A stretch of DNA of 64,000 nucleotides from Fusibacter paucivorans (GTDB lineage Bacteria; Bacillota; Clostridia; Peptostreptococcales; Acidaminobacteraceae). Of the stretch, positions 1-8,777 are shown one piece after another; position 1 is the stretch's first letter; each line of letters starts with the position of its first letter. The notes beneath the pieces were generated by a model. The model did not search any database. It was not told the DNA's origin and saw only the letters and a program-made list of their open reading frames with translations. The position numbers and the translations under genes are program-made. Location of the stretch: the NCBI RefSeq assembly GCF_018390735.1, contig NZ_JAHBCL010000004.1:1-64000 (forward strand), in the 5' to 3' direction.

Positions 1-216
<216 letters not shown>

Positions 217-617
217 AGTTGTTCCATTTAACTCGTTCAGAGCTAACTTTTCGCTTGAATTACTTCAAACGTTTCCGTTGGTTTCTCTCGAAACCTTATC
301 ACTTTTTTCTGTTAAGTCGCTTCCTCTTTCGATTTCACAAACTCAAAGAATTGCGTGTTTTAATTCATTTGCGCTATTCAATTTTCAAGGTCCTTCGGAA
401 GTTTTTCAATACAGTAACTTTTCACAGAAAAGTTATGAGTTTGAAAAACGGTTTTGACATTAGTCAAAATCCTTCCTTATTTCTCATTGTATTTCTTCAC
501 CGTCTCAAAGTCTTTTCACGAACGTTTTTCGGTATTCGCCGATCATCATTCCGATTGTCCTTTACACATCCTTAACACCCTTCAAACTCAGTGTTTACAA
601 TGTGCGACAGCTTCTAA
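217..617 (-). other. 16S rRNA transcribed leader
   Basis: About 400 bases between promoter P2 and the 16S 5' end. On the minus strand it holds CCTTGAAAATTGAATA near 380-395, a sequence type commonly seen flanking rRNA genes in Bacillota, and a small perfect hairpin TTTTGAC-TAAT-GTCAAAA near 450-470. I take these as antitermination/processing signals by analogy. Reading frames on the plus strand here have no ribosome binding site and look spurious. Confidence 0.65.
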
Positions 618-646
618 ATTATATCAAACCTCTCAACCCTTGTCAA
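618..646 (-). promoter_or_regulatory. rRNA operon promoter P2
   Basis: On the minus strand TTGACA (646-641), a 17-base spacer and TATAAT (623-618): perfect consensus for the housekeeping sigma factor. The predicted transcript starts near 610 and runs through the leader into 16S rRNA. Confidence 0.88.
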
Positions 647-725
647 TAACTTTTAACTAGAATTTTATGTTTGATTATCGCTCGCTCACTTCGCATTCAG
701 TGCCCCGCTCACAAGCGACTTGATT

Positions 726-754
726 ATAATAACATTATCGTTATGCTACGTCAA
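726..754 (-). promoter_or_regulatory. rRNA operon promoter P1
   Basis: On the minus strand TTGACG (754-749), 17-base spacer, TATTAT (731-726). It lies 108 bases upstream of P2, giving the tandem promoter arrangement usual for rRNA operons. Confidence 0.75.
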
Positions 755-906
755 CACGTTTTTCAAAAGAAATATTATTCAGATAATTCATGCATTAACT
801 TAACCTCTCTTTAACATTGGATGTGAACGCTTCAACCATTCTATTCACCGTTGTGATCCAGCACATTTGTATATCTAATCGCCTGCTTTTATGTTTATTG
901 CAACTT
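755..906. other. intergenic region, nothing further recognised
   Basis: AT-rich DNA between the rRNA promoter P1 and the terminator of the iorAB operon. No reading frame with a ribosome binding site, RNA gene or repeat is evident. Confidence 0.5.
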
Positions 907-938
907 AAAAGGTGCCATTTTAACCCGGCACCTTTTCA
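907..938 (-). terminator. terminator of iorAB
   Basis: Perfect 10-base-pair stem AAAAGGTGCC / GGCACCTTTT with a 10-base loop, about 105 bases beyond the iorB stop. On the minus strand the 3' arm itself provides the T run. Confidence 0.75.
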
Positions 939-1043
939 TTTCTATTATTAAAAACCACTGTCTTGATCGTTTTTACAGCAACGGTCTATTTCCAACTTTA
1001 ATCATTAAATAGCATTCATTGCATTATTATTATGCGCCAATCG

Positions 1044-1625
1044 TTATACCGTTACCGCATCCATCCCTATTTTGAGTGCTTTTAAATTAATAGCGACCAA
1101 GTTGGGTTTCACACATGCTTCGATTGCTTCTTCCCAGTTTGTAATCATTTCTAATCCCAAAGTCTTAATCAATGCACCCACAATGATGACATTCATCGTT
1201 TTGATATTACCGACAGATGTTGCAAGTGTCTCAGCATTTATCGCAATCGTATTGACTTTTGCCTTAATATCTTCTACAACGCCAGTTGGATATGGCACTT
1301 TACCAGTCAAAATAGGTGCCGATGGTATAGCATACGTATTGATAATCGCTTTACCATTTGATGACAGATACGGAAGCCATCGTTCGGTTTCCATTGTCTC
1401 ATACGAAACAAGCACATCAGCTTTCCCCAAACCAATAATTGGTGAAAAGACTTTCTCGCCAAATCGAACTTGTGTTGTTACACTGCCACCTCTTTGCGCC
1501 ATACCGTGAACTTCACTCATTTTTACGTCATAGCCACCCTTAATTAATCCGTAGGAAAGTATTTTAGATGCCAGAATAATCCCTTGCCCCCCAACACCGC
1601 ACATTAGTACATTATAGTTTTTCAT
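1044..1625 (-). CDS. iorB: indolepyruvate:ferredoxin oxidoreductase, beta subunit
   Basis: Beta (gamma-domain) subunit of the TPP-dependent enzyme that oxidatively decarboxylates aryl pyruvates (indolepyruvate, phenylpyruvate) to aryl-acetyl-CoA with reduction of ferredoxin, a step in aromatic amino acid fermentation. The 193-residue protein opens with the nucleotide-like GVGGQG motif (residues 10-15) and carries SEVHGMAQRGG (37-47), both hallmarks of the POR gamma/IorB family; length is normal. An in-frame extension upstream to 1694 would overlap iorA heavily; the ATG at 1625 is preferred because it follows a GGAGGC site and overlaps the iorA stop by four bases (ATGA), implying translational coupling. 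Cytoplasmic; forms the enzyme with IorA. Confidence 0.93.
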   Translation of the reverse strand: MKNYNVLMCGVGGQGIILASKILSYGLIKGGYDVKMSEVHGMAQRGGSVTTQVRFGEKVFSPIIGLGKADVLVSYETMETERWLPYLSSNGKAIINTYAIPSAPILTGKVPYPTGVVEDIKAKVNTIAINAETLATSVGNIKTMNVIIVGALIKTLGLEMITNWEEAIEACVKPNLVAINLKALKIGMDAVTV

Positions 1626-3406
1626 GCTTTGCCTCCTACTTTTTCGATTGCTTCGAATGGGCACGACTGCATGCAAACGGTACAGCCGATGCACATATAT
1701 TTATTAATAGATGCCTTTTTAGCCGTCTGGTCAAAACTAATGGCAGGACACCCCGTCTTGACACAAATTTGACATCCGCGGCATTTGTCTTCATTCACTT
1801 TGCACATTCGTTTTGATAAATCAAATTCTTTTAAATCTTCTTTTGAATATTGTTTTAGCGCACATGGCCATCTCGTAATAATAACGGATGGACCTTCGTA
1901 AGTAAATGCCTCTTCAAGTGCACTATCCACTTCATTTAAATGCAGTGGATTAATGGTTTGAACATGTTCAATACCAATGGCCTTCACCAGATTCGGTATA
2001 TCGATCATCGGTGTATCGTCACCTTCTAGTGTATAGCCTGAACCAGGATTTTGTTGGTGCCCCGTCATGCCTGTAATGCGATTGTCTAAAATGACACTTA
2101 CTGTATTACCCTTGTTGTATGCAACATTTATCAGCGAATTAATGCCCGTGTGAAAAAATGTCGAATCACCGATAACCGACACGACACGCTTCGATACCTG
2201 ATTGCGTTCAAATGCTTTTGAAGCGCCATGCGCCATTGAAATAGAAGCGCCCATGCAGATACATGTATCAAGTGCATTTAACGGTTCTGCTGCACCAAGT
2301 GTATAACAGCCAATATCACCTGTAACCATAACATTCTTTTTCTTTGACAAAGCAAAATAGAAACCGCGATGAGGGCAGCCGGCACACAAAGTTGGCGGAC
2401 GATCTGCTAAAAGTTCATCATTGCTTTCAAGTAATTTTTCGGTTGTTCCCAGCAGCTTATTCGCGATGATATCTGGATTAAGTTCTCCAATATTCGGGAT
2501 TTTATCCTTGCCAATACAAGCAATGCCACGCGCTTTAATCTGCTCTTCAATAAACGGTTCTAACTCTTCAATAACATACAAGGTTTCAACCGAATCTGCA
2601 AACATCTTAATCTTTTCAAAAGGTAACGGATACGAAAAACCAATTTTCAAGTAAGATGCATCATTGCCAAAAACTTCTTTTGCATACTGATAAGCAATGC
2701 CGGACGTAATAATACCAATCTTTTTATTACCCCATTCAATTTTATTTAGCGGCGTTTCGTTCGCGTAGACTTCCAGAGCTTTCAAACGATCTTCAACAAC
2801 AGGATGACGTTTACGTGCATTGGAAGGTGCTGCAATAAACTGTGCCGGCTTTTTCTCATACGGAACGATCGCAACTTCTTTTCGATCTTCTACAGATACC
2901 AGACTCTTCGAATGACAGACGCGTGTCGTCATGCGGAATAACACCGGTGTCTGAAAAGTTTCAGAAATATTATAGGCAACTTTGATAAAATCTTTTGCCT
3001 CCTGAGAATCACTTGGCTCAACACAGGCAATTTTTGCAAATTTTGCATAATAGCGATTGTCTTGTTCATTTTGAGAACTATGGCAGCCCGGATCATCTGC
3101 TGATACAATGACGAATCCGCCTGTAACACCTGTATAACCCAATGTGAACAATGGATCTGCTGCAACATTGACACCAACGTGTTTCATTGCAGCAAGTGTT
3201 CTTGCCCCAGCAATTGATGCACCAATCGCCACCTCCATTGCAACTTTTTCATTTGGCGCCCATTCTGCATGCAGCGCCGCCTTATATTGAACCATCGACT
3301 CTAGAATTTCTGTACTTGGTGTTCCCGGATATGCACTAGCCACTGTTACGCCAGCTTCATATGCTCCTCTGGCAACCGCCTCGTTACCCGTCATCAATGC
3401 TTTCAT
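1622..3406 (-). CDS. iorA: indolepyruvate:ferredoxin oxidoreductase, alpha subunit
   Basis: Catalytic subunit, 594 residues, typical of IorA. Domains in order: pyruvate:ferredoxin oxidoreductase-type domain I with YPGTPSTEI near the N terminus; a central region; the thiamine-diphosphate domain with GDIGCYTLG, then GDSTFFHTG and the downstream Asn (VILDNRITGMTG); and two C-terminal [4Fe-4S] motifs, CRGCQICVKTGCP and CIGCTVCMQSCP. Three in-frame starts are possible near 3415; I chose the ATG at 3406 (MKALMTG) because AGGAG lies nine bases before it, while the ATG at 3415 abuts the site. First gene of the iorAB operon, reading from the promoter at 3471-3499. In anaerobes it links aromatic amino acid breakdown to ferredoxin and ATP yield; it can also work in reverse for synthesis. 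Confidence 0.95.
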   Translation of the reverse strand: MKALMTGNEAVARGAYEAGVTVASAYPGTPSTEILESMVQYKAALHAEWAPNEKVAMEVAIGASIAGARTLAAMKHVGVNVAADPLFTLGYTGVTGGFVIVSADDPGCHSSQNEQDNRYYAKFAKIACVEPSDSQEAKDFIKVAYNISETFQTPVLFRMTTRVCHSKSLVSVEDRKEVAIVPYEKKPAQFIAAPSNARKRHPVVEDRLKALEVYANETPLNKIEWGNKKIGIITSGIAYQYAKEVFGNDASYLKIGFSYPLPFEKIKMFADSVETLYVIEELEPFIEEQIKARGIACIGKDKIPNIGELNPDIIANKLLGTTEKLLESNDELLADRPPTLCAGCPHRGFYFALSKKKNVMVTGDIGCYTLGAAEPLNALDTCICMGASISMAHGASKAFERNQVSKRVVSVIGDSTFFHTGINSLINVAYNKGNTVSVILDNRITGMTGHQQNPGSGYTLEGDDTPMIDIPNLVKAIGIEHVQTINPLHLNEVDSALEEAFTYEGPSVIITRWPCALKQYSKEDLKEFDLSKRMCKVNEDKCRGCQICVKTGCPAISFDQTAKKASINKYMCIGCTVCMQSCPFEAIEKVGGKA

Positions 3407-3436
3407 CGTTAACATCTCCTTACATTTACATTTTTT

Positions 3437-3531
3437 GTTGAACTCTTAAAATATTTTTGTAACCACCCATAGTTTACATCTTTTCGCACAATTTTTCAAC
3501 ATATTTTGTAAGTGTTCAACAAATTTTGTAA
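3437..3531 (-). repeat. operator-like repeats at the iorAB promoter
   Basis: On the minus strand TTACAAAATTTGTTGAA (3531-3515) and TTACAAAATATGTTGAA (3511-3495) form two tandem copies with exactly 20-base spacing, differing at one base. A third, partial copy lies downstream of the -10 box (GTTACAAAAAT, 3462-3452, with an inverted GTTCAAC at 3443-3437). Copies upstream, on and downstream of the promoter suggest a dedicated transcription factor; none is encoded next door. Confidence 0.6.
3471..3499 (-). promoter_or_regulatory. iorAB promoter
   Basis: On the minus strand TTGAAA (3499-3494), 17-base spacer, TAAACT (3476-3471). The -35 box is embedded in one copy of a repeated operator-like motif described separately. 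Confidence 0.65.
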
Positions 3532-3606
3532 CCGCAATTTTTATTGAATTAATGATTCCTTAAAGACGCTGTTTTCTACAAATTATTTAGATTGATCATC
3601 CCCCAT

Positions 3607-3664
3607 AAAAAAAATCGAACGCCGACACGGTCATCCCATTATGACCGTGTGCATTCGATTTTAA
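3607..3664 (-). terminator. terminator of the radical SAM-nadK-TPR operon
   Basis: Long stem-loop: AATCGAACGCCGACACGGTCAT pairs with its near-complement across a CCCATT loop (one bulge and one mismatch), followed on the minus strand by a run of seven T. It lies 24 bases past the TPR gene stop and separates it from iorAB. Confidence 0.88.
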
Positions 3665-3687
3665 CAAACTGATTAGCATTGTCGCTT

Positions 3688-4794
3688 TTAGTCAATGTAC
3701 TGTTGAATATGATGAAACCACATTTGAATTACCTCATCATCCGGTGCAAGCGCATGCGCTTCGTCTATGGCAATAAAAGCATCGTCATAGGCCTTCATAT
3801 GATAATAAACCACACCTTTATTGCAAAGATATTCTGGATTTTTCGGTGAAAGCCTTAATGCTTCACGATAATGCGCAAGCGCCTGCTCATAATCGCCAAT
3901 CGCAATTAGACAAATGCCCGCTTCATTCATAGCTTGAATAAAACCGCTGTTTAATACTAAAACCTTCAAAAAATATGAAAGTGCATCTTCATAGCGCTCC
4001 TGCATTTTCAGCGCTAATCCGATAAAGAAATTGAGCTGCCACCAGTCATCGTGAATAGCTTCGATACTTTTTAACAATTCAAGTCCTTCTTCAAATCTTC
4101 CGTTCAGGATGTATTCACGACCGCGTTCAAACGTTGTACGATCTTCGACTCGACCAAGCGCACTGACAATTTCTTCGCGCATATCATACGAAAGATCAGT
4201 CTTTAATGCTTCAAGCCACGCAGCTTCTGCCTGAGCATATTTTTCTTCATTATAATAGAAGAAACCCAACGCAAAATGAACCGGCCCAAAATCCGGCGCC
4301 AGTTCGACCGTGCGATCGTAACAATGTTTAATAAACGCTAAATATTGTCGATCTTGATTTTCTCGATACAAATCATCAAAGGCACGCCCCATATTGTAAA
4401 GTGCGTTGACATTATTTTCATCTGCTACCAGCACGGCGTTGAAATGTAAAATCGCTTCGAGATATGCGCCTTTAGATGCTAAAGAAAGCCCTGTTTCTAC
4501 AACTTTCTGCCAAATTGACGCATCTAACGTTTCAAGCTGTCGGATGTACGCTGAAGCGTGTTTAAAAGTTGGATCTGCACCAATTACCGTGACAACCCCT
4601 CTAATAATAGCTTCTGCCGAAATAGTATCAATTTGATCTTCCCTAATTTGAGCAGCCATTTTATGAAGGTAGACAGGCATTGGCAAAGACGTTGGCCATT
4701 TTCCAATTTCATTTTTTAATTCAATAAATATGACTTCTTCTAAAAAGCGCTTCAAAAGCGCTGCGTTTTTTAAATTAACATTTCCTTGTTTCAT
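3688..4794 (-). CDS. tetratricopeptide repeat protein
   Basis: Cytoplasmic TPR protein of 368 residues with no signal peptide or membrane segment. From about residue 100 onward it is built of helix-turn-helix repeats of the TPR type, with recognisable units such as GRAFDDLYRENQ, HFALGFFYYNEEKYAQAEAAW, FIGLALKMQERYEDALSYF and NEAGICLIAIGDYEQALAHY. The N-terminal ~90 residues are helical but not clearly TPR. The ATG at 4794 follows TAGGAG; a GTG at 4824 would add ten residues but has a poorer site. TPR proteins scaffold protein complexes; the partner is unknown. Third gene after the radical SAM protein and nadK, separated from nadK by 115 bases containing a small hairpin (CAAGCA/TGCTTG), so it is probably cotranscribed. 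Confidence 0.85.
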   Translation of the reverse strand: MKQGNVNLKNAALLKRFLEEVIFIELKNEIGKWPTSLPMPVYLHKMAAQIREDQIDTISAEAIIRGVVTVIGADPTFKHASAYIRQLETLDASIWQKVVETGLSLASKGAYLEAILHFNAVLVADENNVNALYNMGRAFDDLYRENQDRQYLAFIKHCYDRTVELAPDFGPVHFALGFFYYNEEKYAQAEAAWLEALKTDLSYDMREEIVSALGRVEDRTTFERGREYILNGRFEEGLELLKSIEAIHDDWWQLNFFIGLALKMQERYEDALSYFLKVLVLNSGFIQAMNEAGICLIAIGDYEQALAHYREALRLSPKNPEYLCNKGVVYYHMKAYDDAFIAIDEAHALAPDDEVIQMWFHHIQQYID

Positions 4795-4909
4795 ATAACT
4801 CCTATTTCCTAAATTTTCTGTCACTCATCCAAGCAGTTATAAATTGCTTGAATATCAATTTGAATATGTTGCCTCTCAATTTTAATGCATCAACTGGTAT
4901 GGTTTTGGT

Positions 4910-5731
4910 CTATTCAATGAAGCGCAATATATTTTTGTCAATAATCTTTCTTTTAAACAGATCAAAATAGTTAAACTCATCTGAGCGAATAACGCGTATT
5001 TCATCGCCTTTATCAATGCGTACTTCAATGGATTCGATATATTCATCTGAAAGCCGATTGCCGTCACAAGCAACAATCACTTTGCGCCTGTTCGCCTTTT
5101 CAATGGTTATTTGAAGTTTTGTATTTTCCGGTACAATCATTGTTGATTTAAGCGGTCGGTTAACACTATTGTCATTCGGCGTCATCGGTGTAATCTGATA
5201 AACGGGAATATCTGAATGCACAACAGCACCACCCGCCCATATTGCATAGCCGGTTGCCCCCATCGGCGTCGAGACAATTAAACCATCTCCGGTGAAATAA
5301 TTAAAAGGTGATGAATCCAAGTATATTTTAGCTTCCATCAGTTTTGGTTCTTCATGCTTAATCAAAATCTCATTAAATGCCAAATCATTAAAATAGTCAC
5401 CATGAATGGTCTTCACGCGCACTGATAATAATGGATAATGGTTCACACGATAATTTTTACTGTCAAGGACTTCGTAGATTTTTTCAAGATGATCCGGCAT
5501 AATCGTCGTTAAAAAGCCTAGTGTTCCAGTATCAATGCCGACAAAGGGCTTCTTTAAATGTCTATATTTACGTATGGCGCTAAGCATGGTACCATCGCCA
5601 CCAATCACGACAACAACGTCAGGATTATTATTTACAATTTCTTTATCATCATTTTTCAACAATTCGATCAGTCGATCGCGCACCTCTATTGAAAACGGTT
5701 TTACATTATGATGTATCAATATTCGCTTCAT
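4910..5731 (-). CDS. nadK: NAD kinase
   Basis: ATP- (or polyphosphate-) dependent NAD kinase producing NADP. The 273-residue length fits the family. The signature GGDGT loop sits at residues 44-48, followed by the conserved FNE motif (LAFNEILIKH) and the glycine-rich TGDGLIVSTPMGATGYA with the GG of WAGGAVVHSD. The ATG at 5731 lies two bases after the stop of the upstream radical SAM gene and is served by a GGAGTG site inside that gene's end, so the two are translationally coupled. Cytoplasmic. Only the family assignment is inferred; motifs are intact. Confidence 0.95.
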   Translation of the reverse strand: MKRILIHHNVKPFSIEVRDRLIELLKNDDKEIVNNNPDVVVVIGGDGTMLSAIRKYRHLKKPFVGIDTGTLGFLTTIMPDHLEKIYEVLDSKNYRVNHYPLLSVRVKTIHGDYFNDLAFNEILIKHEEPKLMEAKIYLDSSPFNYFTGDGLIVSTPMGATGYAIWAGGAVVHSDIPVYQITPMTPNDNSVNRPLKSTMIVPENTKLQITIEKANRRKVIVACDGNRLSDEYIESIEVRIDKGDEIRVIRSDEFNYFDLFKRKIIDKNILRFIE

Positions 5732-5733
5732 CG

Positions 5734-7539
5734 CTATTCACACTCCAGAATTTCGTTTACGGCATGGACTTTTGAATGCACCACGCTGCCCGTTGGAACA
5801 GCGTAGTCAAACAGTACAAGTGATAATTGCTCTAAAACTTTCGTGTAATTGGTATTGATTAGCGCTATTATATCATATTTGAAGGCGACAATATTCACCG
5901 TTTTTAGAATTTCTTTCCCTGAAAGTGCACGGTATTTCGGATTAATGCCGGCAATTGCTTCATTATGATGCAAATAAGCCAGTCGTTTCGCATTAAACCT
6001 CGGTAAATTCGGCTCATCAAAGAAAGGGCGCCGTCCCTTCATATTCGCACTGTTGTAGTCAAATTTCAAGAGATCCGCGATAAGCGCGCATGGCGCCTTA
6101 TTCTCAATTGCAAAAGCATATAGCGCATCATATGATGCGGTCATCCCCAACGGTTGATCAAATAAACCTTTACGACGAAAATCATCTGCCAGTTTCAAAT
6201 AGAACTGATGAGGTGAAATACCAAACCATTTCGTTAAATAGGTCATTGTTGTATTAAATCGGCCGGAATTGTGATAACGCTCTACGAGCATCTCTATCTC
6301 TTTTAACCGACACATCGTCTCAAATGACATCCACTGATTGGAAAGCACTTCGAAAGGGGCTTGTCGTCTTACTTTGTAGCCAAACATTTCCAGCTGTGTA
6401 GCAATATGTGTCCCCTTCAATACTTTTAAGAAGCCAAGTTGAAGCTGGTGGGCTCTTAGATTGTAAACGGTATCGAACGATTCATAAAAACTCGTTTCTG
6501 TTTCATAGGGCAAACCTGCGATCAAATCAACATGGATATGTGCCTTCTGAAGTGCAATGAGCGCCTTGACATTTTTAAGCAGTTTCTCTTGATTCATATT
6601 GCGTCTAATCGCCTTTAGTGTTTCTGGATTCGTCGTCTGAATCCCTACTTCAAATTGAACCAAGCCCTCTCGCATCTTTTCAATACATTCAAAATAATCT
6701 TCATCCAACAATTCTGCTGTTATTTCAAAATGGAAATTGGTAATCCCATTGTCATTCTCGCGTATATAATTTAAAATGCCAAGCGCATGTTTTTTATTGA
6801 CATTGAACGTCCGATCAATAAATTTAACTTGCGGCACATTGGCTTTTAAAAAAATAGCCAAATCTTTATAGACCGATGTCAGTGATCGGAAGCGTACAGC
6901 GCCGCAAGCCGAAGACAGACAATAACTGCACTGGTATGGGCAGCCACGCGTACTTTCATAGTAGAGTATGCGATTTTCAAACGCTTTGAAGTCATCATAG
7001 GGAAATGGTATTTCATCAAGCGGATTGATGGGCGCCATCATTGCATTAATCTGAATTGCACCATCAGGCCCTCTGTATGCTAAGCCGTCAATATTTTTCA
7101 AGCATGCAATGGTCTTTGCTTTCCCAGTCGTATCCACAGCATGCGGCAGCGCTTCGTAGATACGCTGAAAAACACGTTCGCCTTCTCCCATTAATATGCC
7201 ATCGACAAAAGCATATTCTCTTAAGTAGAATGATGGTGCATAACCGGGTTCTGGCCCACCTAAAAATATTGCCGTTTCAGGGTGCAATAAGTGATAATTT
7301 TCTAATAAGGTCAATGTCTGCTCAATATTCCAGATATAACAGGATACGAAAACAGCATCATAGCAACCTCTTTCAAGATGTACCAACACATCATCCAAAT
7401 TATGATTAATGGTAAATTCCTTGAGAATCAACACTGCATCACTTCTGGTACCATGGTCCTTTACATAATGGTACATGCTGTGGATCGCAAGATTTGAATG
7501 GATAAATTTTGCATTTAATGTCATTAACAGTATTTTCAT
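5734..7539 (-). CDS. B12-binding domain radical SAM protein (DUF4080 type)
   Basis: 601 residues. N-terminal cobalamin-binding Rossmann-like region (about 1-135, with ILLMTLNAKFIHSNLA and IFLGGPEPG), then a radical SAM domain with the [4Fe-4S]/SAM motif CPYQCSYC (Cys200, 204, 207), then a C-terminal ~220-residue region resembling DUF4080. This architecture is common in Clostridia; the reaction is unknown, with methylation or rearrangement dependent on cobalamin being possible. Start: the ATG at 7539 stands five bases after TTGGAG; a GTG two codons earlier overlaps the ribosome binding site and is rejected. First gene of a minus-strand operon with nadK and the TPR gene. Confidence 0.88.
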   Translation of the reverse strand: MKILLMTLNAKFIHSNLAIHSMYHYVKDHGTRSDAVLILKEFTINHNLDDVLVHLERGCYDAVFVSCYIWNIEQTLTLLENYHLLHPETAIFLGGPEPGYAPSFYLREYAFVDGILMGEGERVFQRIYEALPHAVDTTGKAKTIACLKNIDGLAYRGPDGAIQINAMMAPINPLDEIPFPYDDFKAFENRILYYESTRGCPYQCSYCLSSACGAVRFRSLTSVYKDLAIFLKANVPQVKFIDRTFNVNKKHALGILNYIRENDNGITNFHFEITAELLDEDYFECIEKMREGLVQFEVGIQTTNPETLKAIRRNMNQEKLLKNVKALIALQKAHIHVDLIAGLPYETETSFYESFDTVYNLRAHQLQLGFLKVLKGTHIATQLEMFGYKVRRQAPFEVLSNQWMSFETMCRLKEIEMLVERYHNSGRFNTTMTYLTKWFGISPHQFYLKLADDFRRKGLFDQPLGMTASYDALYAFAIENKAPCALIADLLKFDYNSANMKGRRPFFDEPNLPRFNAKRLAYLHHNEAIAGINPKYRALSGKEILKTVNIVAFKYDIIALINTNYTKVLEQLSLVLFDYAVPTGSVVHSKVHAVNEILECE

Positions 7540-7578
7540 TTGCACTCCAATTTTATGATTTATTCAATTAAACTATGG

Positions 7579-7584
7579 TATACT
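7579..7584 (+). promoter_or_regulatory. extended -10 promoter of the 7608 gene
   Basis: TGG-TATACT forms an extended -10 element (TGnTATAAT type) 24 bases before the start codon; no good -35 is visible. Confidence 0.55.
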
Positions 7585-7607
7585 CTAATTAGACAGGAGG
7601 GATGTTT

Positions 7608-8111
7608 ATGGCAATGATGTCTTCAAGGTTAATTCGCCACGATATTTGTAAAGAAGAATTTCAACAGATGGGTGCCCAAGTCATCGATATACAGGGCATC
7701 ATGTTTTTGGTCAAATTTAACGTCAACGGTTATAAAATATCATACGCATATCATTTAAACGAAGATAACACTTACATTTTAGAACGCATTAAACCCTATT
7801 TCCTGACTATCGGCTTTTACGAATACGAAGAAGATATTGTCGACGTAATCCGCACCGATATTGATCAGTTCAAAAACGCAATGAAATCTTCAAATTTCGA
7901 TCAATTTATTGATATTGACAATCACTTAAGTAAATTGGTCCGGCTCTTTGAAGATCTGTATCTCTATTATAATATCAATAAAGAGGATTTAGCAACCTTA
8001 GATGATTCCGTCGACTGCATCCTCACCAATATTAAAGATATTATGTCAAAATCAACACGTGTCTATACGAAAAAGGATCCGGACGTTCTCAACAGTCACA
8101 TTGAATTTTAA
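7608..8111 (+). CDS. conserved hypothetical protein, function not recognised
   Basis: 167 residues, soluble, acidic, with mixed alpha/beta character in the first ~75 residues (LVKFNVNGYKISYAYHLNED resembles a small beta-sheet domain) and a helical C-terminal half rich in Asp/Ile. No signal peptide, membrane segment, cysteine motif or catalytic motif is apparent. The second ATG (7608) is chosen because AGGAGG lies seven bases before it; an ATG at 7602 abuts the site. Stands alone on the plus strand, divergent from the radical SAM operon, and is followed by the promoter of the secreted glycine-rich gene. I do not recognise the family. Confidence 0.75.
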   Translation: MAMMSSRLIRHDICKEEFQQMGAQVIDIQGIMFLVKFNVNGYKISYAYHLNEDNTYILERIKPYFLTIGFYEYEEDIVDVIRTDIDQFKNAMKSSNFDQFIDIDNHLSKLVRLFEDLYLYYNINKEDLATLDDSVDCILTNIKDIMSKSTRVYTKKDPDVLNSHIEF

Positions 8112-8125
8112 ATTTATATGTTTTC

Positions 8126-8157
8126 TCCATATTTCCTCCATATTTCTTAGGTATGAT
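8126..8157 (+). promoter_or_regulatory. promoter with 11-base direct repeats
   Basis: TCCATATTT occurs at 8126-8134 and 8137-8145, an exact 11-base period, overlapping the position where a -35 box would lie for the -10 element TATGAT at 8152-8157. Direct repeats of 11 bases are the usual binding geometry of OmpR/PhoB-type regulators, and such a regulator is encoded immediately downstream (8778-9461). No consensus -35 is present, consistent with an activated promoter. Confidence 0.55.
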
Positions 8158-8185
8158 GATATCAAATTAAAGGAGGTATTCAAAC

Positions 8186-8647
8186 ATGAAACTTAAAATC
8201 TTTTTAACCTTTTCATTACTCGTGGTTTTAACAATGGGCATTCTCTACGCGGCAACACCATATGAAATCGTAACTGATCTCACAGACCTTACGGCTGATC
8301 AATGTTATGAGCTCCGTACATCAGGCCTTACCTACGGCGAGATCGCCGAACAATATGGCGTCTATGATGAATTTTACGATGCCATGCAAACAGAACGCGA
8401 AGAACGTCTGGATGCACTTGTAGAAGCAGGCCGCATCACAGAAGAGGAAGCAGACACGATGCTCGAAAACTGTGATCCAAGTAACCCGCAATACTTAATG
8501 CAAGGCTACGGCATGGGACTTGGGCGCTCTGCAGATGCAAACGGCAATGGTTTCGGCGGTAGAGGCAACGGATTTGGCGCTGCAAACGGCGGTGCAGGTT
8601 TAGGCGGAGGCGGCTACTGCGGCGGCTTAGGCAGCTTCAACAAGTAA
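8186..8647 (+). CDS. secreted protein with glycine/asparagine-rich C terminus
   Basis: 153 residues. Residues 1-22 are a signal peptide with a hydrophobic core (FLTFSLLVVLTMGILYA). The mature part has a helical region (about 30-105, including YGEIAEQYGVYDEF and LVEAGRITEEEADTML) like the DUF2680-type secreted proteins of Clostridia, then a low-complexity Gly/Asn/Ala tail (about 115-150) ending in GGGGYCGGLG. Strong AAAGGAGG site before the ATG. It lies just upstream of a two-component system on the same strand and is closed by a terminator, with repeats at its promoter that suggest control by that system. Exported to the cell envelope or medium; role unknown, possibly envelope-stress related. 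Confidence 0.82.
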   Translation: MKLKIFLTFSLLVVLTMGILYAATPYEIVTDLTDLTADQCYELRTSGLTYGEIAEQYGVYDEFYDAMQTEREERLDALVEAGRITEEEADTMLENCDPSNPQYLMQGYGMGLGRSADANGNGFGGRGNGFGAANGGAGLGGGGYCGGLGSFNK

Positions 8648-8659
8648 TCACATTAATCG

Positions 8660-8692
8660 CCCTGTAGCTATAAAGCTATAGGGCTTTTTTTG
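8660..8692 (+). terminator. terminator after the secreted glycine-rich gene
   Basis: Stem CCCTGTAGCT / AGCTATAGGG with an ATAA loop followed by eight T. Confidence 0.9.
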
Positions 8693-8777
8693 AAAGTATG
8701 ATGTTTCAAATGTAAAGTATTTTGCAGATAATTCTACTAAAAAATACGATGAGCTCAATTTATTGAAGGAGGACATT

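Noticed and set aside
7056-7409. 117-residue plus-strand frame opposite the radical SAM gene
   Set aside because: No ribosome site, no recognisable domain, and it is antisense to a well-supported gene.
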